NCBI GenBank assembly: GCA_001464055.1
Contig: LNET01000038.1
Span: forward strand, 62,001-126,000
Direction: 5' to 3'
Length of the DNA stretch: 64,000 nucleotides
From: Burkholderiales bacterium Ga0077543
GTDB lineage: Bacteria > Pseudomonadota > Gammaproteobacteria > Burkholderiales > Burkholderiaceae_C
The translations under genes and the position numbers were made by a program. The first letter of the stretch is position 1. Every line of letters begins with the position of its first letter. Below, in pieces: positions 16,894 to 25,678 of the stretch. The notes under the pieces were generated by a model. It saw nothing but the letters and a program-made list of their open reading frames with translations, searched no databases and was not told where the DNA came from.

Positions 16894-18636
16894 ATGGATG
16901 CGATGCCACCCTATCACCTGAAGCCCTGGCTCGTGCAGTATGGAACTGCGGTCCAGGCCCATCTGCCGCGGCCGGCACACGCCAGCCTGGCGGCGCTGGC
17001 CAGCGCCGCCTGCCAGCGCCACGCCGAACAAGTGGCCTTCAGCTGTGTGCTGCCCAACGGCATGTTCGGCCGCCTCAGCTACGCCCAGGTCGACCAGCTG
17101 AGCGACCGCTTTGCCCATTACCTGCGCCGCGTCGCCGGCCTGCAGGCCGGCGACCGCGTGGCCCTGCAGATGCCCAACTGCCTGGCCTGGCCGGTGGCGC
17201 TGCTGGGGGTGCTGAAGGCCGGCTGCGTGGCCGTGAACACGAACCCGCTGTACACCCCGCGCGAAATGACGCACCAGTTCAGCGACAGCGGTGCCAAGCT
17301 GGTGGTGATCGTCGACCTGTTCGCCGACAAGCTGGAACAGGCGCTGCCCGGCAGCGTGGTGCAGCAGGTGGTGATGGTCAAGGTGACCGACTTCTTCCCG
17401 GCCCTGGTGGGCGGCATCGCCCATGCCGTGATGAAGTACTGGAACCGGGCGGTGCCCGCGCATGGCCTGGCCAAGCTGCACACGCTGCAGCAAGCGCTGG
17501 CGCTGGGTGCGCAGGCCGACGCCGGCTCGGCCAAGGCCTACTGGTCGGGCCTGAACCACGACAACCTGGCCCTGCTGCAGTACACCGGCGGCACCACCGG
17601 CGTGGCCAAGGGCGCCGAGCTGACCCACGGCAACCTGCTCTGGAACGTGGCGCAGATGCGCGCGATGGCCGCACCCTGCATCGAAGAAGGGCGCGAGGTG
17701 GTGCTGACAGCCTTGCCGCTGTATCACATCTTCGCCTTCACGGTGAACTTCCTCTGCATGTTCGAGGCCGGCGCCCGCAACGTGCTGGTGCCCAGCCCGC
17801 GACCGGTGCAGAACCTGCAGCGCGCCCTGGAAAACGAGAAGATCACCTGGATCACAGGCGTCAACACGCTCTTCAACGCGCTGTTGAACGAAGAGTGGTT
17901 CAGCGCCTTCCCGCCCAAGCACCTGAAAGCCGGCGGCGGTGGCGGCGCCGCCATGCACCACGCGGTGGTGGAACGCTTCGAGAAAGTGACAGGCGCGCCG
18001 CTGGCCGAAGGTTACGGCCTGACGGAATGTTCGCCCGTGGTGTGTTTCCAGCCGCTGCACGGCCCACGCAAGAAAGACAGCATCGGCATTCCCGTGCCCG
18101 GCACCGACATCAAGCTGGTGAACGACGCCGGGGGCGAAGTGGCCCTGGGACAGCCCGGCGAACTGTGCGTGCGTGGCCCGCAGGTGATGCGCGGCTACTG
18201 GCAGCGCCCCGAGGCCACGGCCGAAGTGCTGAAGGACGGCTGGCTCTACACCGGCGACGTGGCCGTGATGGACGCCGAAGGCACCTTCCGCATCGTCGAC
18301 CGCAAGAAGGACCTGGTGCTGGTCAGCGGCTTCAACGTCTACCCGAACGAGATCGAAGACGCGCTGGCGCGCCACGACGCGGTGCTGGAAGCCGCCGTCA
18401 TCGGCCTGCCCGACGCCAAGACCGGCGAGGCCGTGCACGCCTACGTGGTGCTGCGCGAAGACATGGCCACCCGCGTCACCGAAGCCGAGCTTCTTGCGCA
18501 CTGCCGCGAACTGCTGACCGGCTACAAGATGCCCGCGAAACTGCACTTCCGCGACGAACTGCCCAAGACCCCGGTGGGCAAGATCCTGCGCAAGGACCTG
18601 CGCGCCGAGGCCCTGGCCGCACGCCGCCCGGGCTGA
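16894..18636 (+). CDS. Long-chain fatty acid/aryl-CoA ligase (FadD-like)
   Basis: A 580-residue AMP-forming acyl-CoA synthetase. The adenylate P-loop YTGGTTGVAKGAELTH, YGLTECSP, the YTGDVAVMD motif, the hinge IVDRKKDLVLVSGFNVYPNEIE, and the C-terminal catalytic Lys in TPVGKILRKDLR are all intact. The NVYPNEIE form is typical of FadD-like long-chain acyl-CoA ligases. The ATG at 16894 gives a standard N terminus; an in-frame extension to 16765 adds only low-complexity sequence. It is followed 37 bp later by a BASS-family transporter. In this setting it may activate long-chain acids or bulky aromatic side-chain acids. Confidence 0.85.
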   Translation: MDAMPPYHLKPWLVQYGTAVQAHLPRPAHASLAALASAACQRHAEQVAFSCVLPNGMFGRLSYAQVDQLSDRFAHYLRRVAGLQAGDRVALQMPNCLAWPVALLGVLKAGCVAVNTNPLYTPREMTHQFSDSGAKLVVIVDLFADKLEQALPGSVVQQVVMVKVTDFFPALVGGIAHAVMKYWNRAVPAHGLAKLHTLQQALALGAQADAGSAKAYWSGLNHDNLALLQYTGGTTGVAKGAELTHGNLLWNVAQMRAMAAPCIEEGREVVLTALPLYHIFAFTVNFLCMFEAGARNVLVPSPRPVQNLQRALENEKITWITGVNTLFNALLNEEWFSAFPPKHLKAGGGGGAAMHHAVVERFEKVTGAPLAEGYGLTECSPVVCFQPLHGPRKKDSIGIPVPGTDIKLVNDAGGEVALGQPGELCVRGPQVMRGYWQRPEATAEVLKDGWLYTGDVAVMDAEGTFRIVDRKKDLVLVSGFNVYPNEIEDALARHDAVLEAAVIGLPDAKTGEAVHAYVVLREDMATRVTEAELLAHCRELLTGYKMPAKLHFRDELPKTPVGKILRKDLRAEALAARRPG

Positions 18637-18673
18637 AGCCGAACCCGAACAAGACCTGCCAAGGACAGAAACG

Positions 18674-19579
18674 ATGTTGAGTGAAACCGAGACCCGGCTG
18701 CTGGGCGTGATGATGATGGTCATCATGCTGGGCATGGGCGCCAGCCTGACCTTCAAGGACTTTGCCATCGCGCTGCGCAAGCCCGTCGGCGTGGCCGTGG
18801 GCATGCTGTGCCAATACGGGCTGATGCCCTTGCTGGCCTTCCTGCTTGCCAAGGCCCTGCAACTGCCGCCGGCCTACGCGGTCGGCCTGATCCTGATGGG
18901 ATGCATGCCCGGCGGCACCACCAGCAACATCTTCGCCTACTTCAGCAAGAGCAACCTGAGCCTGTCGATCCTGATGACCATGAGCTCGACTCTGGTGGCC
19001 GTGCTGATGGTGCCGCTGACGCTGGGCTTCTACAGCGCAGGCATCGAAGGCGAATGGAAGGTGCCCACCGGCAACGTCGTCCAGGTGCTGGTGGTGCTGC
19101 TGGTGCCCACGCTGCTGGGCATCGCGCTGCGCAAGTGGAACGCCAACATCGGCGCCGTCGTCGAGATGGTGGGCGGCCTGCTGGGCGTGCTGGTGATCCT
19201 GTTCCTGGTGGTGAGCTGGGTGCCACGCAACTGGCCGCTGCTGCTGTCCACGGGCTTCCCGGTCTATGCGGCCAGCATCGGGCTGGGGCTGGCGGGCTTC
19301 GTGCTGGGCTACGGCCTGTCGCGGCTGCTGCGGCAGGACGCGCGGCGTTCACGCACCATCGCGCTGGAAACCGGTATCCAGAACGGCCCGCTGGCGGTGC
19401 TGATCGTGCTGCTCACCTTCACCGGCACGCAGCAGCAGGAAGTGCTGCTGATTCCGGTGCTGTATTCGCTGTTCATCGTCGTCTCGTCCAGCGCGGTGAC
19501 GGTCTGGTTCAGGCGCATCACCACGCGTGAGGAACTGGCGCGCGATGCGGCCAAGGTCGGGGTGCTGAAGGCCGCCTGA
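18674..19579 (+). CDS. BASS-family (bile acid:sodium symporter-like) transporter
   Basis: A 301-residue membrane protein with nine to ten hydrophobic segments. GLILMGCMPGGTTSNIFAYF and ALETGIQNGPLAVLI match the two broken-helix, sodium-binding motifs of the BASS family. It would move an organic acid with sodium across the inner membrane. Downstream of an acyl-CoA ligase it may supply that enzyme's substrate. Possible substrates include bile-acid-like or keto acids; nothing in the sequence decides. Confidence 0.85.
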   Translation: MLSETETRLLGVMMMVIMLGMGASLTFKDFAIALRKPVGVAVGMLCQYGLMPLLAFLLAKALQLPPAYAVGLILMGCMPGGTTSNIFAYFSKSNLSLSILMTMSSTLVAVLMVPLTLGFYSAGIEGEWKVPTGNVVQVLVVLLVPTLLGIALRKWNANIGAVVEMVGGLLGVLVILFLVVSWVPRNWPLLLSTGFPVYAASIGLGLAGFVLGYGLSRLLRQDARRSRTIALETGIQNGPLAVLIVLLTFTGTQQQEVLLIPVLYSLFIVVSSSAVTVWFRRITTREELARDAAKVGVLKAA

Positions 19580-19601
19580 GCCGGGGCTGCGAACCGGGGC
19601 C

Positions 19602-20528
19602 TCAGCCCGGGGCCAAAGCGCCCTTGCCTTCACCGAACAGGTCGAAGACCTGGCCGCGCAGCCATTGGTGCAGCGGAGAGCGGTGCACCTTGGCGTGCCA
19701 GAACAGGTTGATCGCGATCTCGGGCAATTCCACCGGGTGCGGCCGCAGCGTCAGGCCAAAGGGCTCTTTCAGGCTGTGCGCCAGGCGCTCGGTCACGGTG
19801 GCCAGCATCTCGGTGCGCTGCAGGATGTGGCCCACGCCCACGTAGTGCGGCACCGTCAGGCGCACGCTGCGCGCCACGCCGGCGCGGCGGATGAGTTCAT
19901 CGACCTTGCCATGACCGGTACCGGCCGAGACGATGACCAGGTGCTCGGCGGCCTTGAAGTCGGCCAGCGTGAAGCGCTTGCGGTCCAGCGCATGGCCCTG
20001 CCTGAACAGGCACACATAGCGCTGGCGGAACAGCCGGCGCTGGAAAAAGCCGGCCTTCAGTTGCGGCAGCGGGCCGATGGCCAGGTCCACCTTGCCGGCT
20101 TCCATGTCTTCGCGCAGGTTGGTGGCGGTGGTGCGCACGGTGTGGAGCGACAGCCCGGGCGCCTGCTGGCGCAGGCGTTCCAGCAGGCTGGGTAGAAAAA
20201 CGATCTCGCCGATGTCGGTCATGCCGATGGTGATGTCGCGCTGGACGCTGGCGGCTTCGAAGCGGCTGGCCTGGTTCAGGCCGCTGTGGATCATGCCCAG
20301 CGCATAGCCGATGGGTTCGGCCAGTTGCTCGGCAAAGGGCGTGGGCACCATGCCCTGGGGGGTACGCACGAACAGATCGTCGCCGAACTGCCGGCGCAGC
20401 TTGGCCAGGGTGTTGCTGACGGCGGGCTGCGTCAGACCCAGGTTCTCGGCCACGCGGGAGACGCGCCGCTCCACCATCAGTTGCTGGAACAGCACGAGCT
20501 GGTTCAGGTCGATGTCGGTCAACTCCAT
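19602..20528 (-). CDS. nagR: LysR-family regulator NagR (salicylate-responsive)
   Basis: A 308-residue LysR regulator with an N-terminal winged helix (VSRVAENLGLTQPAVSNTLAKLRRQF) and an inducer-binding domain. Many stretches match NagR/NahR, including MTDIGEIVFLPSLLERL, GFFQRRLFRQRYVCLFR, SAGTGHGKVDELI and PEIAINLFWHAK. NagR/NahR activate naphthalene/salicylate genes when bound to salicylate. It diverges from the nagAa-led operon with 100 bp between the start codons, the standard arrangement. It ends 22 bp from the convergent BASS gene. Confidence 0.92.
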   Translation of the reverse strand: MELTDIDLNQLVLFQQLMVERRVSRVAENLGLTQPAVSNTLAKLRRQFGDDLFVRTPQGMVPTPFAEQLAEPIGYALGMIHSGLNQASRFEAASVQRDITIGMTDIGEIVFLPSLLERLRQQAPGLSLHTVRTTATNLREDMEAGKVDLAIGPLPQLKAGFFQRRLFRQRYVCLFRQGHALDRKRFTLADFKAAEHLVIVSAGTGHGKVDELIRRAGVARSVRLTVPHYVGVGHILQRTEMLATVTERLAHSLKEPFGLTLRPHPVELPEIAINLFWHAKVHRSPLHQWLRGQVFDLFGEGKGALAPG

Positions 20529-20539
20529 GGCTGCTTCCC

Positions 20540-20554
20540 ATCACTGGCAGTGAT
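20540..20554. promoter_or_regulatory. Palindrome in the nagR-nagAa divergent region
   Basis: A perfect 7+1+7 inverted repeat, ATCACTG-G-CAGTGAT, 12 bp upstream of the nagR ATG and on its side of the region. It is a good candidate for the LysR recognition site with autoregulation. The published NahR consensus is not matched exactly. Confidence 0.55.
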
Positions 20555-20628
20555 ACACCACATTCAAGACATTCTATTTTCTGCATGACCAGGAACGGGA
20601 ATGATCCGCGCACCGCAAACCTGCTGCC

Positions 20629-21615
20629 ATGGATCTCCTCGTTCAACCCCTCAACCGCACGATCCAGGTCCAGCCTGGCGCCAACCTGCTGCAGGCCCTG
20701 CAGCAGGCCCGGGTGCCGATGTCCTATTCCTGCATGGCCGGACGCTGCGGCATTTGCCGCTGCCGCGTGACGGCAGGCGAGGTGCTTGAAGGCACGGGCG
20801 AGCAGCGCCGCCCTCTGGATGGCGCCGACAACAGCGTGCTGGCCTGCCAGACCACCCTGACCGGGCCCTGCACGATCGAGATCCCCGAGCCCGACGAAGC
20901 CGTGGTGCACCCGGCGCGCACCATCAAGGCCACGGTCGTGGCCATCGAACACCCGACGCACGACATCCAGCGCCTGCTGCTGCGCCCGGCCAAGCCCATC
21001 GAGTTTTCACCCGGGCAGTACGTGCAGCTGCAGTTCACGCCGGAACTGGCGCGCCCCTATTCGATGGCCGGCCTGTGCAGCGACGCACTGCTCGAATTCC
21101 ACGTGCGCCGCGTGCCCGAAGGACGCGTCAGCGGCTACATCGCGCAGCAGCTGAAGCCAGGCGACGGGGTCAAGCTCAGCGGGCCCCTGGGTTCGGCCTA
21201 CCTGCGGCGCAAGCATGAAGGGCCGATGCTGTGCGTGGCCGGTGGCACCGGGCTGGCACCCATCCTGTCCATCCTTCGCGGCGCAGCAGCGCAGCACATG
21301 CCGAACCCCATCCGCCTGTACTTCGGCGTGCGCTCGCCACGTGACATCTATGGCCTGCCCTGGCTGCAGCAGTTGCAGCGGGAGCACCCCAGCCTGGCCT
21401 TGCACGTGGTCGTGGGTTCGGGCGGCGACCCGGCCACGCAGCGCTGCGGCCTGGTCACCGACGCCATCGAACACGACCTCGACAGCCTGCAAGGCTGGCG
21501 CGTCTACCTCTGCGGTTCACCGCCGATGGTGGAAGCCGCCACCCTGCTGGCGCGGCGCAAGGGCGCAGCTGCCGAACACATCGTCGCCGACGCCTTCTAC
21601 GCCCAGGGCCACTGA
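20629..21615 (+). CDS. nagAa: Salicylate 5-hydroxylase ferredoxin reductase NagAa
   Basis: A 328-residue electron-transfer protein carrying electrons from NAD(P)H to the Rieske ferredoxin of the salicylate hydroxylase. The N-terminal chloroplast-type [2Fe-2S] domain has the cysteines of CMAGRCGICRC plus a distal Cys in VLACQTTL. The FAD site is RPYSMAGL and the NAD site is CVAGGTGLAPILSI. DIYGLPWL, YLCGSPPMVEA and the C-terminal DAFY strongly match NagAa of Ralstonia U2. It leads the operon, opposite nagR. Confidence 0.92.
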   Translation: MDLLVQPLNRTIQVQPGANLLQALQQARVPMSYSCMAGRCGICRCRVTAGEVLEGTGEQRRPLDGADNSVLACQTTLTGPCTIEIPEPDEAVVHPARTIKATVVAIEHPTHDIQRLLLRPAKPIEFSPGQYVQLQFTPELARPYSMAGLCSDALLEFHVRRVPEGRVSGYIAQQLKPGDGVKLSGPLGSAYLRRKHEGPMLCVAGGTGLAPILSILRGAAAQHMPNPIRLYFGVRSPRDIYGLPWLQQLQREHPSLALHVVVGSGGDPATQRCGLVTDAIEHDLDSLQGWRVYLCGSPPMVEAATLLARRKGAAAEHIVADAFYAQGH

Positions 21616-21624
21616 GGAAACCCC

Positions 21625-22677
21625 ATGCACACCGCCCCGCTCTCCGCCGAAGCGCAACGCCAGCGCGCAGATTTCTATGGCCGCATCGGCCAGCAACACA
21701 TGACGCCGCTGTGGGAAGTGCTGGGCGCGCTGGTGCCGCCTCAGCCGCGTACGCCCGTGGTGGCCCACCTGTGGCGCTATGCCGAACTGCGCAGCCAGGT
21801 GATGGAAGCCGGCCAGCTGATCAGCGCCGAGGAAGCCGAGCGCCGCGTGCTGATCCTCGAAAACCCGGCGCTGCGCGGGCAGTCGTGCATCACGCAGTCG
21901 CTGTACGCCGGGCTGCAGCTCATCATGCCGGGCGAGGTGGCTCCAGCGCACCGCCACACGCAATCGGCGCTGCGCCTGGTGCTGGACGGCGAAGGCGCCT
22001 ACACCGCCGTCGACGGCGAACGCACCACCATGCGCCGTGGCGACTTCATCATCACCCCTTCGTGGACCTGGCATGAGCACGGCAACCTGGGCAGCCAACC
22101 CGTGGTGTGGCTGGACGGGCTGGACATTCCCATCGTGCGCTTTCTCGACGCCGGTTTCGCCGAACGCAGCGAACGCCCCAGCCAGCAGCCGCTGCGCCCC
22201 GAAGGCGACGCGCTGGCGCGCTACGGCGCGAACATGCTGCCGCTGGATTACCAGCCCCGCCCTGCCGAACCCACCCGCGTGTTCGTCTACCCTTACGACC
22301 GCACCCGGGCTTCGCTGCTGGCCATCGCTCAAGGTCAGCCCGACCCCCACCACGGCCACAAGCTGCGCTTCGTCAACCCGGCCACCGGCGCTTCGCCGAT
22401 GCCCACCATCGGCGCCTTTGCGCAATGGCTGCCGGCAGGCTTCGAAACCCAGGCCGTGCGCTCGACCGACGGCAGCGTGCACGTATGCCTGCAAGGCGGT
22501 GGCGAAGTGCGGGTGGGCGAACACAGCTGGCGCTTCGACGAGAACGATGTCTTCGTCGTGCCTTCCTGGCAGGCCCTGCAACTGCGCGCCGACAGCAACA
22601 GCCTGCTGTTCAGCTTTTCCGACCGGCCGGTGCAACAGGCGCTGGGGCTGTGGCGCGAGCAACGCGAGGGGCGCTGA
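21625..22677 (+). CDS. nagI: Gentisate 1,2-dioxygenase NagI
   Basis: A 350-residue bicupin dioxygenase that opens gentisate to maleylpyruvate using Fe(II) and O2. The N-terminal cupin supplies the metal ligands HRH (PAHRHTQSALRLVLDGEG) and the later His in SWTWHEHG; a second, metal-free-looking cupin occupies the C-terminal third (VCLQGGGEVRVGEHSW). Length is typical. The ATG is 9 bp after nagAa. It is fed by salicylate 5-hydroxylase encoded further down the same operon. The next enzyme, maleylpyruvate isomerase, is absent from this window. Confidence 0.94.
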   Translation: MHTAPLSAEAQRQRADFYGRIGQQHMTPLWEVLGALVPPQPRTPVVAHLWRYAELRSQVMEAGQLISAEEAERRVLILENPALRGQSCITQSLYAGLQLIMPGEVAPAHRHTQSALRLVLDGEGAYTAVDGERTTMRRGDFIITPSWTWHEHGNLGSQPVVWLDGLDIPIVRFLDAGFAERSERPSQQPLRPEGDALARYGANMLPLDYQPRPAEPTRVFVYPYDRTRASLLAIAQGQPDPHHGHKLRFVNPATGASPMPTIGAFAQWLPAGFETQAVRSTDGSVHVCLQGGGEVRVGEHSWRFDENDVFVVPSWQALQLRADSNSLLFSFSDRPVQQALGLWREQREGR

Positions 22678-22754
22678 ACCCTTGATTGACGCGCACCGGC
22701 CCGACCTGCCCACGCCTTTGATCCATCACCCAGCAGCCCCAACGAGACTCCGCC

Positions 22755-23450
22755 ATGAAACTCGCCATCGACGCCCCACCCTTGCCCACCCTGGCCATCG
22801 CCGGGCGCGATGAGCGCTTTCCCGTGCACCGTGTGTTCTGCGTCGGCCGCAACTATGCGGCCCATGCACGGGAGATGGGCAAGGACCCTGACCGCGAACC
22901 GCCCTTCTTCTTCATGAAGCCCGCTGCTGCCGTGGTCGACGCCGCCCGGCCCGTCGCCGTACCCTACCCGTCGAAGACGACGAACTACCAGCACGAGATC
23001 GAGCTCGTGGTGGCCATCGGCCGCGGCGGGCGCGACATCCCGGTGGCCACGGCACTGGACCACGTCTACGGCTACGCCGTGGGCCTGGACATGACGCGGC
23101 GCGACCTGCAGCTTCAGGCGCGCGACCAAGGCCGGCCCTGGGAATTCGGCAAGTCCTTTGCAATGTCTGCACCCATTGGCGTGCTGCACCGCGCGCAGGA
23201 CATCGGCCACCCGGCCAGCGCCGCCATCACGCTGAGCGTGAACGGCCAGCCGCGCCAGGCCTCGGACATCGCCAAGCTGATCTGGTCGGTGGCCGAGTGC
23301 GTGGCCCAGCTGTCGGACTACGAAACGCTGCAGCCCGGCGACCTGATCATGACCGGCACGCCCGAAGGCGTGAAAGCGGTGGTGGCTGGCGACACCCTGC
23401 GCGGCGAGATCGCCGGCCTGGGAAGCATCGAAATGCGGGTCACGGGCTGA
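22755..23450 (+). CDS. nagK: Fumarylpyruvate hydrolase NagK
   Basis: A 231-residue FAH-fold hydrolase that cleaves fumarylpyruvate to fumarate and pyruvate. VGRNYAAHAREMG, FFFMKPAAAVVD, the metal-binding EIELVV and MTGTPEGV are all diagnostic. It lies between the gentisate dioxygenase and the hydroxylase subunits. Some FAH-fold enzymes hydrolyse maleylpyruvate directly, which matters here because no isomerase gene is present nearby. Confidence 0.9.
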   Translation: MKLAIDAPPLPTLAIAGRDERFPVHRVFCVGRNYAAHAREMGKDPDREPPFFFMKPAAAVVDAARPVAVPYPSKTTNYQHEIELVVAIGRGGRDIPVATALDHVYGYAVGLDMTRRDLQLQARDQGRPWEFGKSFAMSAPIGVLHRAQDIGHPASAAITLSVNGQPRQASDIAKLIWSVAECVAQLSDYETLQPGDLIMTGTPEGVKAVVAGDTLRGEIAGLGSIEMRVTG

Positions 23451-23483
23451 GGTCCGCTGCGACCGATGTGGAGGAGAAGAGAC

Positions 23484-24764
23484 ATGAACGAGGCATCGAC
23501 GGTGTTCCCGACCCAGCCGGTGTGGGAAGGCGGCGAAAGCACCCACCGCATCCCCTTTCTCGCCTACACCAGCGAAGAGATCTACCGGCGCGAGCTGGAA
23601 CGTTTCTTCTACAAGGCGCACTGGTGCTACGTGGGCCTGGAAGCCGAGGTGCCGAATGCGGGTGACTTCAAGCGCACGGTCGTGGGCGAACGGTCGGTGA
23701 TCATGACGCGCGACGCCGAAGGGGGCATCCACGTGGTCGAGAACGTCTGCGCCCACCGCGGCATGCGCTTTTGCCGTGAACGGCATGGCAACCGCAAGGA
23801 ATTCGTCTGCCCTTATCACCAGTGGAGCTACACGCTGAAGGGCGAACTGCAGGGTGTGCCTTTCCGCCGCGGCGTGAAGCAGGACGGCCAGGTGCATGGC
23901 GGCATGCCCGCCGACTTCAAGACCACCGACCACGCGCTCACCCGGCTCTCGGTGGCGCGCCGCGGGGGCGTGGTGTTCGCTTCCTTCGACCCCGATGTCG
24001 AACCGCTCGAGGACTTCCTGGGCCCCACCATCCTGGGCTACTTCGACCGACTGTTCGATGGCCGCCAGCTGAAGATCCTGGGCTACAACCGCCAGCGCAT
24101 CCCGGGCAACTGGAAGCTGATGCAGGAAAACATCAAGGACCCCTACCACCCGGGTCTGCTGCACACCTGGTTCGTCACCTTCGGACTCTGGCGCGCCGAC
24201 AACAAGAGCCAGCTGCGCATGGACGCGCAGCATCGCCATGCCGCGATGATCAGCACCCGCGGGAGTGCGGGCAGTGCGGGACAGTCGGGCCAGGCAGCGC
24301 AGGTGACCCAGGTGTCCAGCTTCAAGGCCGGAATGACCCTGCACGACCCCAGCTTCATCGACATCGTGCCCGAGGCCTGGTGGGGTGGGCCCACCGCCGT
24401 GATGACGACCATTTTTCCCAGCGTCATCCTGCAGCAGCAGGTGAACAGCGTCAGCACGCGCCACATACAGCCCAATGGCCACGGTTCGTTCGACTTCGTC
24501 TGGACCCACTTCGGCTTCGCTGACGACAGCGACGAGATGACAAACCGCCGCCTGACCCAGGCCAACCTGTTCGGCCCGGCCGGCTTCGTGTCGGCCGACG
24601 ATGGCGAGGTGATCGAATTCAGCCAGCAGGCCTTCGAGAGCAAACCCTTTCATCGCACCCTGGCCGAACTGGGCGGCCACGGGGTGGAGGACACCGAGCA
24701 CATGGTCACCGAAACGCTGATCCGCGGCATGTATCGCTACTGGCGCCAGGTGATGGAGGCCTGA
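23484..24764 (+). CDS. nagG: Salicylate 5-hydroxylase, large oxygenase subunit NagG
   Basis: A 426-residue Rieske oxygenase alpha subunit converting salicylate to gentisate. The Rieske cluster is CAHRGMRFC...CPYHQW and the mononuclear iron site lies in ENIKDPYHPGLLH, with the two His ligands correctly spaced. A long, low-identity insert near residues 255-280 (Gly/Ser/Ala/Gln-rich) is unusual but keeps the frame. GGAGGAGAAGA precedes the ATG at 23484, making it preferable to the upstream ATG at 23466. The beta subunit follows 3 bp downstream. 3-hydroxybenzoate or anthranilate is an alternative substrate. Confidence 0.9.
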   Translation: MNEASTVFPTQPVWEGGESTHRIPFLAYTSEEIYRRELERFFYKAHWCYVGLEAEVPNAGDFKRTVVGERSVIMTRDAEGGIHVVENVCAHRGMRFCRERHGNRKEFVCPYHQWSYTLKGELQGVPFRRGVKQDGQVHGGMPADFKTTDHALTRLSVARRGGVVFASFDPDVEPLEDFLGPTILGYFDRLFDGRQLKILGYNRQRIPGNWKLMQENIKDPYHPGLLHTWFVTFGLWRADNKSQLRMDAQHRHAAMISTRGSAGSAGQSGQAAQVTQVSSFKAGMTLHDPSFIDIVPEAWWGGPTAVMTTIFPSVILQQQVNSVSTRHIQPNGHGSFDFVWTHFGFADDSDEMTNRRLTQANLFGPAGFVSADDGEVIEFSQQAFESKPFHRTLAELGGHGVEDTEHMVTETLIRGMYRYWRQVMEA

Positions 24765-24767
24765 GCG

Positions 24768-25256
24768 ATGGGCACGACTGCAAGCCTGAACTTCGATGAC
24801 TGGCTGGCGCTGACCCAGCTCTATGCCGACTACGCCATGGCCGTCGACTCCGGGCGGTGGGACCTGTGGCCCGAGTTCTTCACCGACGACTGCGTCTACC
24901 GCCTGCAGCCGCGCGAGAACCACGAACGCGGCTTTCCACTGGCCACCTTGTCGTTCACCAGCAAGGGCATGCTGAAGGACCGGGTCTACGGCATCCAGGA
25001 AACCTTGTTCCACGACCCCTACTACCAGCGTCACGTGGTGGGCGCGCCATTGGTGCGCAGCACCGAGGGCGGGCGCATCCGCAGCGAAGCCAACTACGCC
25101 GTCTTCCGCACCAAGCTGTCGGAGCTGTCGACGGTGTTCAACGTCGGACGCTACATCGACGTCGTGGTGCGCACACCGGCCGGCCTGAAGTTCGCTTCGC
25201 GCGAGTGCATCTACGACAGCGAAATGATCCCGAATTCAATCATCTATCCCATCTGA
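24768..25256 (+). CDS. nagH: Salicylate 5-hydroxylase, small oxygenase subunit NagH
   Basis: A 162-residue ring-hydroxylating dioxygenase beta subunit (NTF2-like fold). [31 protein letters not shown] is the usual N-terminal pattern, and [19 protein letters not shown] is a typical beta-subunit C terminus. It gives the oxygenase its alpha3beta3 assembly and has no cofactors. It is 3 bp after nagG and 7 bp before the ferredoxin gene. Confidence 0.92.
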   Translation: MGTTASLNFDDWLALTQLYADYAMAVDSGRWDLWPEFFTDDCVYRLQPRENHERGFPLATLSFTSKGMLKDRVYGIQETLFHDPYYQRHVVGAPLVRSTEGGRIRSEANYAVFRTKLSELSTVFNVGRYIDVVVRTPAGLKFASRECIYDSEMIPNSIIYPI

Positions 25257-25263
25257 ATCCGCC

Positions 25264-25581
25264 ATGAACAATCCCCCATGGGTCGATGCACTGGCCGCCG
25301 ACATGTTGCCCACGAACGACGTCATCGGCGTGGTCGTGGCCGGCCTCGACCTGGCGATCTACACCGTCGACGGCGCGGTGCATGCCACCGATAACCTCTG
25401 CACGCATGGCCATGCCCGCCTGTGCGATGGCTTTCTCGACGGACACGAGATCGAATGCCCGCTGCACCAAGGCAGGTTCGACGTGCGCGACGGCCAGCCC
25501 GCGTGCGCGCCGGTCACTGCGCCGCTGCGCTGTTACCCGGTGAAGCTCGAGGGCGACCGCGTCCTTGTGCAGCTCGACTGA
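25264..25581 (+). CDS. nagAb: Rieske-type ferredoxin NagAb
   Basis: A 105-residue Rieske ferredoxin passing electrons from NagAa to NagGH. The cluster ligands are in [11 protein letters not shown] and [13 protein letters not shown] (C-x-H ... C-x2-H). It is last in the operon. The order here (Aa-I-K-G-H-Ab) is a reshuffled version of the Ralstonia nag arrangement, with all four hydroxylase components present. Confidence 0.92.
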   Translation: MNNPPWVDALAADMLPTNDVIGVVVAGLDLAIYTVDGAVHATDNLCTHGHARLCDGFLDGHEIECPLHQGRFDVRDGQPACAPVTAPLRCYPVKLEGDRVLVQLD

Positions 25582-25678
25582 ACCCGCCCCTGGTGGCCGA
25601 GCCCTTGGCGTTGCCGGGTAAGCGCTGATGGGGCCTGCCAGGACCTGAACTAAAGTGAACCCGACATCACGAGGCACG

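Noticed and set aside
19580-19601. A terminator between the convergent BASS and nagR genes
   Set aside because: GGGGC/GCCC segments can pair, but the stem is imperfect and no T-run follows in either direction.
22335-25034. An 899-codon minus-strand frame across nagK, nagG and nagH
   Set aside because: It is the antisense shadow of three recognised enzymes and has no family features.
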